Positions 24,441 through 32,500 of a DNA stretch of 64,000 nt are shown in pieces (the stretch's first letter is position 1; every line of letters starts with the position of its first letter). The stretch is from Rufibacter sp. DG15C (GTDB lineage: Bacteria > Bacteroidota > Bacteroidia > Cytophagales > Hymenobacteraceae). The stretch covers positions 2,480,001-2,544,000 of the forward strand of contig NZ_CP010776.1 of the NCBI RefSeq assembly GCF_001577755.1, given 5' to 3'. Below the pieces are notes generated by a model. That model was not told where the DNA came from and did no database searches. It was given only the letters and a program-made list of their open reading frames with translations. A program made the translations under genes and the position numbers.

Positions 24441-25460
24441 ATGAAGACGAGCAAAACCATTCTCTACCACCTCTTGGCTTGGGCCCTGTACATTGGCTAC
24501 AGCCTTTTTGCAGAGCATGTGGAGAATCCCAATAAGCCTAGCTGGACCTACCTACTCCTGCTTACCTATTTTGGGAGCATAGCCATCACGTTCTATTTCT
24601 GTTACCTGGTGGTTTACCCCCGCTTCCTGAAACGCGAGAAGATAGTACCCCTGATCCTCTGCCTGGCTTTTGCCCCGTTCCTGTTCACCTTCACCCGCTA
24701 TTTTCTGGAGGAGATGATGTATCCGTTCTTGTTCGGTTTCAGAAACTATGGGCCCAACACGGCTTTCTCTTATTACCTGAGTGACAATCTCTTCAGGGCG
24801 TTCCCTTTGATGGCCATTAGCGCCGTGGTGTGGAACGTGCAGGACGCCTTCAAAAAAGAGAAGGAAAACAAACTGCTCCGGGCCGAAAAGACGCAGGCTG
24901 AACTGGCCTTTCTGAAATCTCAGGTGAATCCGCACTTTCTCTACAACACGCTCAACTACCTGTACGCGCAGGCCTATCCCGTTTCTGAGAAGCTCGCCGA
25001 GGCCATTCTCAAACTCTCTGAGATGATGCGGTACATGCTGCATGAAAGCCCCAACGGCAAAGTAGAACTCCAAAAAGAGGTAGACTACCTGCGCAGCTTT
25101 GTAGACATCTTCAGGCTTAGGTTTGAAGACCGGTTTTTTGTGAATTTTACGGTAGAAGGAGAAGTAGACAGCCAGCAGATTGGCGCCCTGGTCTTGATTC
25201 CGTTTGTAGAAAACGCGTTCAAGCACGGCATCGCGGATGATCCTTCGGCTCCCATCCAAATCACCTTGCACGCCTCACCTAACAGTCTGCAGTTTACCGT
25301 CATCAACCGCATCTCAAATCATCAGAAAGACCAGACCACCGGCATTGGCCTGAGCAACATCAGGAGAAGGTTGGAACTGCTGTATCCTAATCAATATGAA
25401 CTAATTGTCAAAAATGACGGCCACGTACATGAGGCCCATCTGGAACTGAAGAATCTGTAA
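24441..25460 (+). CDS. LytS/YehU-type membrane sensor histidine kinase
   Basis: The 339-residue protein has about four membrane helices in residues 1-130. A His_kinase domain follows with its phosphoacceptor in QVNPHFLYNTLNY (H165), then an ATPase domain with the N-box PFVENAFKHG and GIGLSNIRRRL. It lacks a large periplasmic sensor, so it senses within or near the membrane. The response regulator gene follows 114 bases later with one palindromic repeat between, so they form a unit. A small dyad, CGCAG-GCG-CTGCG (24409-24421), lies just upstream and may be an operator. The target is probably the divergent receptor or the pair itself. Confidence 0.93.
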   Translation: MKTSKTILYHLLAWALYIGYSLFAEHVENPNKPSWTYLLLLTYFGSIAITFYFCYLVVYPRFLKREKIVPLILCLAFAPFLFTFTRYFLEEMMYPFLFGFRNYGPNTAFSYYLSDNLFRAFPLMAISAVVWNVQDAFKKEKENKLLRAEKTQAELAFLKSQVNPHFLYNTLNYLYAQAYPVSEKLAEAILKLSEMMRYMLHESPNGKVELQKEVDYLRSFVDIFRLRFEDRFFVNFTVEGEVDSQQIGALVLIPFVENAFKHGIADDPSAPIQITLHASPNSLQFTVINRISNHQKDQTTGIGLSNIRRRLELLYPNQYELIVKNDGHVHEAHLELKNL

Positions 25461-25461
25461 G

Positions 25462-25505
25462 AATCGTTTTTGGCCTCTTTTCATGAAAAGAGGCCAAAAA
25501 CGATT
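25462..25505. repeat. Intergenic palindromic repeat, copy 11
   Basis: Outer arms AATCG and CGATT pair, and the inner cores are GGCCTC and GAGGCC. It begins two bases after the histidine kinase stop codon, inside the kinase-regulator unit. Confidence 0.92.
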
Positions 25506-25574
25506 TGTTCGCTTGCTAGTTCCTTTTTGCGCGTTTCCTTATCTTCCTTTCCACATCCGTAATTCATTAAGAAC

Positions 25575-26315
25575 ATGATCAGGTGCATTTGTGTAGACGA
25601 CGAGGCCTATGCGTCTAGCCTTCTCAAGGCCTACATTGACAAGGTTCCGTTTCTGGAGTTTGTGGGCAGCACCACCAGTCCCATTGAGGCCTTGGGTTGG
25701 GTAAGTGAAAACCGCGCCGATCTGGTGTTCTTAGACATTCAAATGCCTGAACTGACCGGCCTACAGTTCTTGAAACTGGCCGGCAATAAATGCAAAGTCA
25801 TCCTCACTACTGCCTACCCAGAATATGCACTAGAAGGCTATGAGCATGATGTGGTAGACTACCTACTCAAGCCCATCGCCTTTGACCGTTTCTTAAAAGC
25901 CGTACAAAAAGCGCAGGCTATTCTGCAACCAATCGTAGGCATTGCGGTTTCCTCTGCTTCTACTCCACCAACTGTTCAGAACAGCCACGCAGAGTACATG
26001 TTTGTGAAAGGCGAAAGCAAGAACAAGTTCCTGCGCATCAACTACGCAGACATTCTCTACATTGAAGGCCTCAAGAACTACGTGTCTTTGTACCTGCCGC
26101 AGCAACGCGTTGTCACATATCAAACCCTGCGCGATCTGGAAGAGCAACTCCCTCAGCCGCCGTTTTACCGGGTGCACAAATCCTACATCATCTCCATTGA
26201 CAAGGTGAGCATGGTAGACGGCCATACTCTTTACATTCAAGACAAGCAGATTCCCATTGGCGAAACTTTCCGGGAGGGATTCTTCAAGCTGATTCGGGAA
26301 AAGGACGCTACGTAA
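25575..26315 (+). CDS. LytTR family response regulator
   Basis: This 246-residue protein combines a receiver domain (residues 1-118, with the phosphoacceptor D54 in VFLDIQMP and the conserved KP at KPIAFDRF) with a C-terminal LytTR DNA-binding domain. The LytTR part spans about residues 140-245 (ILYIEGLKNYVSLYL, FYRVHKSYIISIDKV, IPIGETFREGF). LytTR domains bind direct repeats upstream of regulated genes. Its partner kinase lies directly upstream. The gene ends with a canonical hairpin that overlaps a palindrome copy. It is expected to act on the divergent receptor promoter. Confidence 0.94.
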   Translation: MIRCICVDDEAYASSLLKAYIDKVPFLEFVGSTTSPIEALGWVSENRADLVFLDIQMPELTGLQFLKLAGNKCKVILTTAYPEYALEGYEHDVVDYLLKPIAFDRFLKAVQKAQAILQPIVGIAVSSASTPPTVQNSHAEYMFVKGESKNKFLRINYADILYIEGLKNYVSLYLPQQRVVTYQTLRDLEEQLPQPPFYRVHKSYIISIDKVSMVDGHTLYIQDKQIPIGETFREGFFKLIREKDAT

Positions 26316-26335
26316 CCAGGATGAGACAGGTAGTA

Positions 26336-26376
26336 GAAAGAGGAGCGCTCACCCACGTGGGTAAGGCTCCTCTTTC
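26336..26376 (+). terminator. Rho-independent terminator of the two-component pair
   Basis: Stem GAAAGAGGAGC against GCTCCTCTTTC around a 19-base loop, with a T run that is the first arm of the adjoining palindrome copy. It lies 20 bases past the regulator stop codon. Confidence 0.8.
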
Positions 26377-26416
26377 GTTTTTGGCCTGTTTTCTAGAATT
26401 CAGGCCAAAAACGAAA
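26373..26416. repeat. Intergenic palindromic repeat, copy 12
   Basis: Outer arms TTTCG and CGAAA pair; the inner cores are GGCCTG and CAGGCC. It overlaps the end of the terminator hairpin, so a canonical terminator and this element are joined here. The rest of the 366-base gap up to the M16 gene holds only a promoter candidate. Confidence 0.9.
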
Positions 26417-26590
26417 ACTGATGCGGTCCTTGCTGTGGCTTAGAAAGAAAGGGGCAATTTCTTTGGCAACTGCTGTAAGAAACGGAACACTTACGCTACT
26501 AATGGTGAAATGACCTGCAACGGTCATTCACACAAGAAACGGGCTTTTAAAAAAAGTACCTTGTTGGCACTTTACAAGTAAAAAATATTC

Positions 26591-26622
26591 TTTCATTTAG
26601 GAATAGTCTTCCGGTAGATTTG
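26591..26622 (+). promoter_or_regulatory. Candidate Bacteroidota-type promoter of the M16 gene pair
   Basis: TAGATTTG (26615-26622) matches the Bacteroidota -7 consensus TANNTTTG. TTTC at 26591-26594, 20 bases upstream, is close to the -33 TTTG/TTG box. The expected start site is about 53 bases before the ATG. This is inference from consensus only. Confidence 0.45.
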
Positions 26623-26681
26623 CCCATCTTCGTCTTAACAATCGCAGCAACATTTTCAATTACACAACCAAACACAACCCT

Positions 26682-28019
26682 ATGTTTTCAAAGAAGCATT
26701 TTTTCGCTGCGGCAGCAGCGGCCATGCTCTCTTCTACCGCGGCGCAGGCCCAGAAGGTAGAGTTCACAGAGTATGATTTACCCAATGGCTTACACGTGAT
26801 TCTGCACCAGGACAAATCTGCCCCCGTAGTGGCAGTGTCTGTGATGTACCATGTAGGCTCCAAAAACGAACAAGTGGGCCGCTCTGGCTTCGCGCACTTC
26901 TTTGAGCATTTGCTATTTGAGGGTTCTGAGAACATCAAGCGCGGCGAATTCATGAAACTGGTGTCCAGCAACGGCGGCCAGAACAATGCCAACACCTCGC
27001 ATGACCGCACCTTCTACTATGAGGTGTTCCCCAGCAACCAGTTAAAGCTGGGCTTGTGGCTGGAGAGCGAAAGAATGCTGCACCCGGTCATCAATGAGGT
27101 GGGCGTGAAGACCCAGAACGAGGTAGTTAAAGAAGAAAAACGCCTACGTATTGACAACCAACCTTACGGCCATTTCTCCAATGAAATCTTCAAGCGCTTG
27201 TTCACCAAGCACCCGTACCGTTGGCAGCCCATCGGGTCTATGGAAGACCTTGACGCCGCCAAGCTGTCTGAGTTCCAGGCGTTCTTCAAGAAATTCTACG
27301 TGCCCAACAACGCCGTCCTTTCCATTGCCGGCGACATTGACATTGCCCAGACCAAAGAGTTGGTAAACGCTTACTTCAGCGCCGTCCCGAAGGGCGAGCC
27401 GGTGGTGTACCAGAAGATGGAAGAGGCGCCTATCACGCAGATGGTGGTAGACACTGCCTATGACGCCAACATCCAGATTCCGGCTATCATGTCGGCGTAC
27501 CGGGTGCCGGGCATGAGCACCAAGGACTCCAAGACCATGCAGATGATTACATCTATCTTGTCGGGCGGGGCCAGCTCCAAGCTGTACAAGAAAATGGTAG
27601 ATGAGAAGAAAAACGCCTTGCAGGTGGGGGCCTTCAACTTCGCGCTGGAGGACTATGGCGCGTACATCACTTTCGCCTTGCCTAACAACAACACCCCATT
27701 GCCTACGCTTTTGAAAGACGTGGACGAGGAAATCACCAAGCTGCAGAACAACCTCATCTCTGAGGAGGATTACAAGAAAATCCAGAATCAGTTTGAGAAC
27801 AACTACGTGACCGCCAACTCAACTATGTTGGGCGTAGCGGAGAACCTGGCCAGCGGCTACACCTTCTACAACAAGAACACCAACAACGTGAACCAGGAGT
27901 TGGAGACCATTAGAAGCATTACGCGCCAGGACATCCAGAACGCGGCCAAGAAATACCTGCAGCCTAACGCCCGCGTGGTCTTGTATTACCTGCCAGCCCC
28001 CGCCAAAAGCGCTAACTAA
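26682..28019 (+). CDS. M16 family zinc peptidase, catalytic member
   Basis: The 445-residue protein has a signal peptide (FFAAAAAAMLSSTAAQAQ). It carries the inverted zinc motif HFFEH at residues 72-76, with the third ligand in KEEKRL near E152. NANTSHDRTFYYE and the C-terminal RQDIQNAAKKYLQPNARVV complete the M16 fold (two half-domains). It should form a heterodimeric or tandem chamber with the product of the next gene, as in other bacterial M16B pairs where one partner keeps the zinc site and the other lost it. Both are probably periplasmic or outer-membrane linked. The pair is likely transcribed from the promoter at 26591-26622. Confidence 0.93.
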   Translation: MFSKKHFFAAAAAAMLSSTAAQAQKVEFTEYDLPNGLHVILHQDKSAPVVAVSVMYHVGSKNEQVGRSGFAHFFEHLLFEGSENIKRGEFMKLVSSNGGQNNANTSHDRTFYYEVFPSNQLKLGLWLESERMLHPVINEVGVKTQNEVVKEEKRLRIDNQPYGHFSNEIFKRLFTKHPYRWQPIGSMEDLDAAKLSEFQAFFKKFYVPNNAVLSIAGDIDIAQTKELVNAYFSAVPKGEPVVYQKMEEAPITQMVVDTAYDANIQIPAIMSAYRVPGMSTKDSKTMQMITSILSGGASSKLYKKMVDEKKNALQVGAFNFALEDYGAYITFALPNNNTPLPTLLKDVDEEITKLQNNLISEEDYKKIQNQFENNYVTANSTMLGVAENLASGYTFYNKNTNNVNQELETIRSITRQDIQNAAKKYLQPNARVVLYYLPAPAKSAN

Positions 28020-28034
28020 TTTCAAAAGTATTTT

Positions 28035-28070
28035 GCCGCCCCCTTGCTCATAGGGCAGGAGAGAGGCGGC
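28035..28070 (+). other. Intercistronic hairpin between the two M16 genes
   Basis: GCCGCC (28035-28040) can pair with GGCGGC (28065-28070), and CCCT with AGGG inside. No T run follows, so it is not a terminator. It may tune expression of the second gene or protect the message. Confidence 0.35.
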
Positions 28071-28087
28071 TCAACCTAGAACCAACC

Positions 28088-30181
28088 ATGAAGAAATATA
28101 TTTTGATTGCCGCCAGTGCGTTGTTGCTGTTTAGTGCAGAGGCGCAGGTGAAAGTAGACAGAAGCAAAAAACCAGCGGCCGGCCCGGCCCCGGTCATCAC
28201 GTTAAAAGACCCGGTTACCTTTAAACTGAAGAACGGCATCACGGTGTTGGTGGTGGAAGACCACAAACTGCCCAAGGTGAGTGCCTCTTACTTTATTGAC
28301 GCCGGTCCTATCACCGAAGGTTCTAAAGCCGGTGTGGTGGGCTTGATGGGCCTGATGCTGAACGAAGGCACCAAAGACATGACCAAGGCCCAGTTTGACG
28401 AGGCGGTGGACAAGATGGGCGCCGATGTGGGACTTACTGCCTCAGGCGGAAGCGCCTCTGCCTTGACGCGTTATTTCAACGAAGCTTTTGCCTTGATGGG
28501 CAAGGGCCTGAAGAACCCGGCTTTCACCCAGGAGTCGTTTGACAAGCTCAAGACGACGACCTTGACGGGTATGAAGAGCGAGGAGAAAAGCGTGAAAGCC
28601 ATCTCGGGCCGTGTGGTGAACGCCTTGACCTATGGCAAAAACCACCCAAGCGGCGAGTTCGCCACCGAGGAAACCATCAAAAGCCTGACCTTGGCTGATG
28701 TAAAAGCAGCCTACGCCAAATACATCACGCCATCCAGAGGCTACCTCACCATCATTGGGGACATCAAGCCAGACGCCGCCAAGAAACTGGCCGAGTCTGT
28801 CCTGGGTGACTTGAAAGGCCCGGCCCTGACGCTTCCTAAACTGGCTTCAGTGCCAAACCCAGCCAAGACGGAGATCAACGTAGTGGACATGTCCAATGCG
28901 GTGCAGTCGGAGATCACGGTGACCAATTTGGTGGACCTGAAGATGAACAACCCAGACTACTTCCCGGTGTTGCTAGCCAACCAGATTCTGGGTGGCGGGT
29001 CTGAAAGCCGTTTGTTCAACAACCTGCGGGAGAAACACGGCTTTACCTACGGTGCTTATTCTAGCATCGGCTCCGGTAGATTCCAAACAGATTTCTCGGC
29101 CAGCGCTTCTGTAAGAACCGCCAAGACCGACAGCGCGGTAGTGGAATTCATTAATGAAATCAACAAGCTGCGCACCGAGAAAGTAGCCGATGATGAGTTG
29201 GCCAGTGCCAAAGCATTGTACAACGGCTCTTTTGCATTGGGTCTGGAAAACAAAGGATTGACGGCAACGTTTGCCCGTAACATCTTGATCAATGACCTGC
29301 CCAAGGATTTCTACAGAACCTACCTGCAGCGCGTGAATGCGGTGACCAAAGAAGACATTCAGCGTGTGGCTCAGAAGTATTTCAACAGCACCAACACCCG
29401 CGTGGTGGTGGTAGGCAACGCCTCTCAGATGCTGGACAACCTCAAGAAACTGAACTACCCGGTTAAGCAGTATGACACCTTCGCCAATGCCATGGCAGCC
29501 GCTGGTGCTTCTTCGGCGGCGGCTACGGCCAATGTAAAAGCTACAGATATCTTCAACAACTACATCAAAGCATTAGGTGGCGAGGCCGAGCTGAGAAAAG
29601 TAAAGTCTATTGCCTCTAACATGACCATGAACATGCAAGGCGCCAGCTTAGCGGTAGAAGCCAAATACATGGCACCTAACTATGAAGCCATGACCATGTC
29701 CATGGGGGGTAACCCGGTCATTAAAACACGTTTCAACGGCAAGGCTGGTTACCAGGAGCAAATGGGCCAGAAAAAGGACATGACCGCTGATGAGATCAAA
29801 GAAAAAGCAGATGTGACCAGTTTGTTTGAGCAACTGGATTACGTGAAGAACCCAGCCTTCAAAGCTGAGGTGAAAGGCGTAGAAAAAGTAAACGGTTCTG
29901 ATGCCTACAAAGTAGTGGTGGTCTACCCGGCTGGTAAAACCAAAACCGAGTTCTATGACTTGGCTAGCAAACTGTTGGTGAAAAGCGAAGAATCCACTAC
30001 CACCAACAACATGACCGTGAGCAACAGCACCGAGTACACAGACTACAAGAAAGTGGGCAGCATCTTGTACCCACATACCATCACCTTGACTGTGAACGCA
30101 GCTGGTCAACAGCAAGTACTAGAAATGAAAGCCCAATCCGTGAAATTGAACGAAGGCGTAACTGCCGCTGACTTCAACTAA
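28088..30181 (+). CDS. M16 family peptidase-like partner with extra C-terminal domain
   Basis: The 697-residue protein has a signal peptide (MKKYILIAASALLLFSAEAQ) and two M16 half-domains (residues 35-440). The zinc site is lost: where HxxEH is expected the sequence reads VVGLMGLMLNEGTKDM. The C-terminal half-domain keeps the Arg/Tyr substrate-binding pair region LREKHGFTYGAYSS. Residues about 480-697 form an added beta-rich domain (LGGEAELRKVKSIASNMTM, KTEFYDLASKLLVKSEES) like the lipoprotein-sorting LolA/outer-membrane-carrier fold. This plan is typical of Bacteroidota M16B partner subunits. It starts 68 bases after the catalytic gene. Confidence 0.88.
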   Translation: MKKYILIAASALLLFSAEAQVKVDRSKKPAAGPAPVITLKDPVTFKLKNGITVLVVEDHKLPKVSASYFIDAGPITEGSKAGVVGLMGLMLNEGTKDMTKAQFDEAVDKMGADVGLTASGGSASALTRYFNEAFALMGKGLKNPAFTQESFDKLKTTTLTGMKSEEKSVKAISGRVVNALTYGKNHPSGEFATEETIKSLTLADVKAAYAKYITPSRGYLTIIGDIKPDAAKKLAESVLGDLKGPALTLPKLASVPNPAKTEINVVDMSNAVQSEITVTNLVDLKMNNPDYFPVLLANQILGGGSESRLFNNLREKHGFTYGAYSSIGSGRFQTDFSASASVRTAKTDSAVVEFINEINKLRTEKVADDELASAKALYNGSFALGLENKGLTATFARNILINDLPKDFYRTYLQRVNAVTKEDIQRVAQKYFNSTNTRVVVVGNASQMLDNLKKLNYPVKQYDTFANAMAAAGASSAAATANVKATDIFNNYIKALGGEAELRKVKSIASNMTMNMQGASLAVEAKYMAPNYEAMTMSMGGNPVIKTRFNGKAGYQEQMGQKKDMTADEIKEKADVTSLFEQLDYVKNPAFKAEVKGVEKVNGSDAYKVVVVYPAGKTKTEFYDLASKLLVKSEESTTTNNMTVSNSTEYTDYKKVGSILYPHTITLTVNAAGQQQVLEMKAQSVKLNEGVTAADFN

Positions 30182-30204
30182 ATTGGGGGAAGTTATTCAA
30201 AAAT

Positions 30205-30242
30205 AAAAAGGGAGCAGTCCATTTGGACTTGCTCCCTTTTTT
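30205..30242 (+). terminator. Rho-independent terminator of the M16 pair
   Basis: Stem AAAAAGGGAGC against GCTCCCTTTTT with inner GTCC/GGAC pairing, 24 bases past the stop codon. Confidence 0.88.
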
Positions 30243-30248
30243 ATGCCT

Positions 30249-30288
30249 CCGTTTTTAGGTTATTTTCTGGAAATCAGGCCAAAAACGG
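30249..30288. repeat. Intergenic palindromic repeat, copy 13
   Basis: The good half is on the right (CAGGCC) and the degraded half on the left (AGGTTA). It lies 5 bases past the stop of the T9SS cargo gene, on the minus strand. Confidence 0.85.
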
Positions 30289-30293
30289 ATACG

Positions 30294-32051
30294 TTATCTT
30301 TCCACGACCAACCTCTGAACCCATTGGCCTTGACTAGTTTGTAACTTGATGATGTACATTCCCTGGGCTAATCCTTTAACAGAATAGCTATAGCCTTCAC
30401 CAGATTTCTGAGCAGTAAGTGATTGTATTCTCTGTCCTTGTACGGTGAACACCTCGGCTTCATAAATTTTAATGAAAGCAGTTGTCCTTACCTGGAAAAA
30501 GTCCTTGGTTGGATTAGGGTAAAAAGTGATTTGCAGTGGTAGCTCGTCTGTTAACCCCGTAATGGTACTGCCTATCTCAGTAGAGGCTAAGCTTTTTCCG
30601 CCGGCAGGTTCATCAAAGTCTGCATAGATGCGGTAATAGTAAGTTTTGTCTGCCGGAAGCCCTTGGCCATTGTTGCTGTCCAAGAAAGAAGTAACGTTGG
30701 CAGTCACCTCACCCACCTTGATGAAACCGCTACTGGCCGGAATACCCGTTTCACACCCAGCTGGTGAGAACGTGGAAGGACCTTCTTTTCTGTAAATGTG
30801 AATGTTTCTGGCATTGGCACAGGCATAATTCTGCCAGTTCACTTGTATGCTGTTGTTGGTCTGTCTCACCACAGAAGAAATCACTGGGGCTGGACCCACC
30901 ACGGTAATGCGCCAAGCCTGTACATCTGCCAGTGGTTGGACGCCAGCCTGTGAAACGTCTACTGCTCTAAACACTACTTGGTACGGTTGCCGGCGTACGG
31001 CCAGACATTCTGTGGGCCAGGTGAACGTGTATGCATTTTGTTCATTGGTAGACCTTATAAGAGTAGAGCCAGATATTCCGCCGGGGTAAGAACTAATGTC
31101 AACACGTTGACCTTCTGCATCAGTGGCTTTGATGATTTGTTGCAGAGGGGTCCCCGCCACCAGGCAAAGGTCCTGGGGTATCAACAGCCTGGGAGGTTTG
31201 TTGGGAATGTCCTTTACTAGAATCTGCATGTCCCGCACCACGCGGCCAATGAGGCGTCGGTTCCGCCACTCTTCTACCACAAACGCTATGTTGTACTCTC
31301 CCCACCTGTTTGGGGAATTCCAGGTCAACTGGCCCGTTGTGGCGTTCAGCCCGAAGGAAGCTGTAGTGTTCTCTGCCGGGGTTCCCAGGAAGTTCTCCAA
31401 CCCTAAATATTCCGGGGCCACCACAGAGGTAGGCTCTCCGCAAGCGTTATTATTCCCACTAATGCGGGGCTCAGTCATCCTAAAAACCAGGCTATCCCCG
31501 TCTGGGTCATAGGCACCAGGGTTGTGCACGAAGATGCTGTTGATGGCTGCCACGTCAATGGGCGGCACCTGCAGGATTGGTGATCTGTTCAAGCCCAGGA
31601 ACTGGTCAATGGTGATGGTAGTAGTGAGGAGGAAGGTCTGCTGCACGGAGTTGGACAGGTTGACGATCCCCGCGTTCCGGTTTTCGCCTACAAAGGACAC
31701 GGTGAAAGCCCCCTCACTGGCATAGGTGTGCTCAAAGTAATACGTATTAGTCCAAGTGTTATTTTCTCCGTTCTGCAACATTACTCTGGCAGTTCTTGCC
31801 GCCGTCTGTGGTGCGCTGCAGTCCCCAAAGTACAGGGTAGACTGCTCATCCTCAATGCCGCCCACTACAGAATAGGTAACAAGTTTAAAGAAATACCGAA
31901 ACGGATTCTTGGCGGCGGTAGTATCACTTTTGGTAAAAATGTTTCCGGCCCGTATGTGGGTAGCCTGAGCAGTTAAGCTAAAAATAAGACAGGCCATGAT
32001 CAAGGCCGACTTTGCAAAGGCATGCGGTTTAGGTAGGTAAATGTTTCGCAT
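30294..32051 (-). CDS. Type IX secretion cargo protein with type A sorting domain
   Basis: The 585-residue protein starts with a signal peptide (ALIMACLIFSLTAQATHIRAG). It contains beta-sandwich regions (residues 30-420) and a fibronectin-like segment near residues 385-490. The last 80 residues are a T9SS type A sorting domain: the conserved FYPNPTKDFFQV, then VFTVQGQRIQSL and the final LAQGMYIIKLQTSQGQWVQRLVVER. Such proteins are exported to the surface and anchored or released. The start THIRAG is common in gliding-type surface proteins of this order. No enzyme motif is seen; a binding or adhesive role is possible. Confidence 0.88.
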   Translation of the reverse strand: MRNIYLPKPHAFAKSALIMACLIFSLTAQATHIRAGNIFTKSDTTAAKNPFRYFFKLVTYSVVGGIEDEQSTLYFGDCSAPQTAARTARVMLQNGENNTWTNTYYFEHTYASEGAFTVSFVGENRNAGIVNLSNSVQQTFLLTTTITIDQFLGLNRSPILQVPPIDVAAINSIFVHNPGAYDPDGDSLVFRMTEPRISGNNNACGEPTSVVAPEYLGLENFLGTPAENTTASFGLNATTGQLTWNSPNRWGEYNIAFVVEEWRNRRLIGRVVRDMQILVKDIPNKPPRLLIPQDLCLVAGTPLQQIIKATDAEGQRVDISSYPGGISGSTLIRSTNEQNAYTFTWPTECLAVRRQPYQVVFRAVDVSQAGVQPLADVQAWRITVVGPAPVISSVVRQTNNSIQVNWQNYACANARNIHIYRKEGPSTFSPAGCETGIPASSGFIKVGEVTANVTSFLDSNNGQGLPADKTYYYRIYADFDEPAGGKSLASTEIGSTITGLTDELPLQITFYPNPTKDFFQVRTTAFIKIYEAEVFTVQGQRIQSLTAQKSGEGYSYSVKGLAQGMYIIKLQTSQGQWVQRLVVER

Positions 32052-32208
32052 CAGGCTGTTAGCATGAGAATGGAAGAAATAGTCTGCCTCTCTGTGAAGA
32101 TAGAAGCACAGATAGCAAAACCTTCTAATAGGACAGGTGAATACGCTTTGATACCCGCTGTCCCTTAAAGGTAAATGTAAGGCGGTTTAAAACGCTTAAT
32201 GTGCCTGC

Positions 32209-32246
32209 CATTTTTAGGCTATTACACAGAAAATAGCCTAAAAATA
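32209..32246. repeat. Intergenic palindromic repeat, copy 14 (degraded)
   Basis: CATTTTTAGGCTATT with AATAGCCTAAAAAT. The GC outer bases are lost. It lies in the gap between the T9SS gene and the oxidoreductase gene, and the right arm runs close to the start of a short open frame. Confidence 0.72.
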
Positions 32247-32258
32247 AATATTTATGGC

Positions 32259-32351
32259 TTGGCAGGAAGTCTGGTCGGCTTCCTGCTGGGCATGCTCTGG
32301 CCCCGGAAAGAAGTACCCGTTTCTTTGGAACAGGAACGGGCCTATCAATAG
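32259..32351 (+). CDS. Possible small membrane protein or gene remnant (30 residues)
   Basis: An open frame from a TTG at 32259 to TAG at 32349-32351 encodes about 30 residues. One hydrophobic stretch (GSLVGFLLGMLW) is followed by a charged tail (PRKEVPVSLEQERAYQ). The frame also stays open upstream, through palindrome copy 14, without an ATG. Copy 15 starts directly at the stop codon, a position typical for real gene ends. It may be a truncated gene rather than an intact one. Confidence 0.35.
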   Translation: MAGSLVGFLLGMLWPRKEVPVSLEQERAYQ

Positions 32352-32390
32352 CCGTTTTTGGCCAGTTTACGCGAAAAAGGCAAAAAACGG
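32352..32390. repeat. Intergenic palindromic repeat, copy 15
   Basis: CCGTTTTTGGCC with a degraded right half (AGGCAAAAAACGG). It abuts the stop codon of the short open frame. Confidence 0.82.
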
Positions 32391-32500
32391 TTAGGTGGTA
32401 TCCCTAAAGCCACTTACCCTATTGTACCTTATCGTGGGCAGACGCGTTTTTGTATAAACCACAACGCCGCGGCCTTGTCTCTATACCTTAAAAAGAACCC

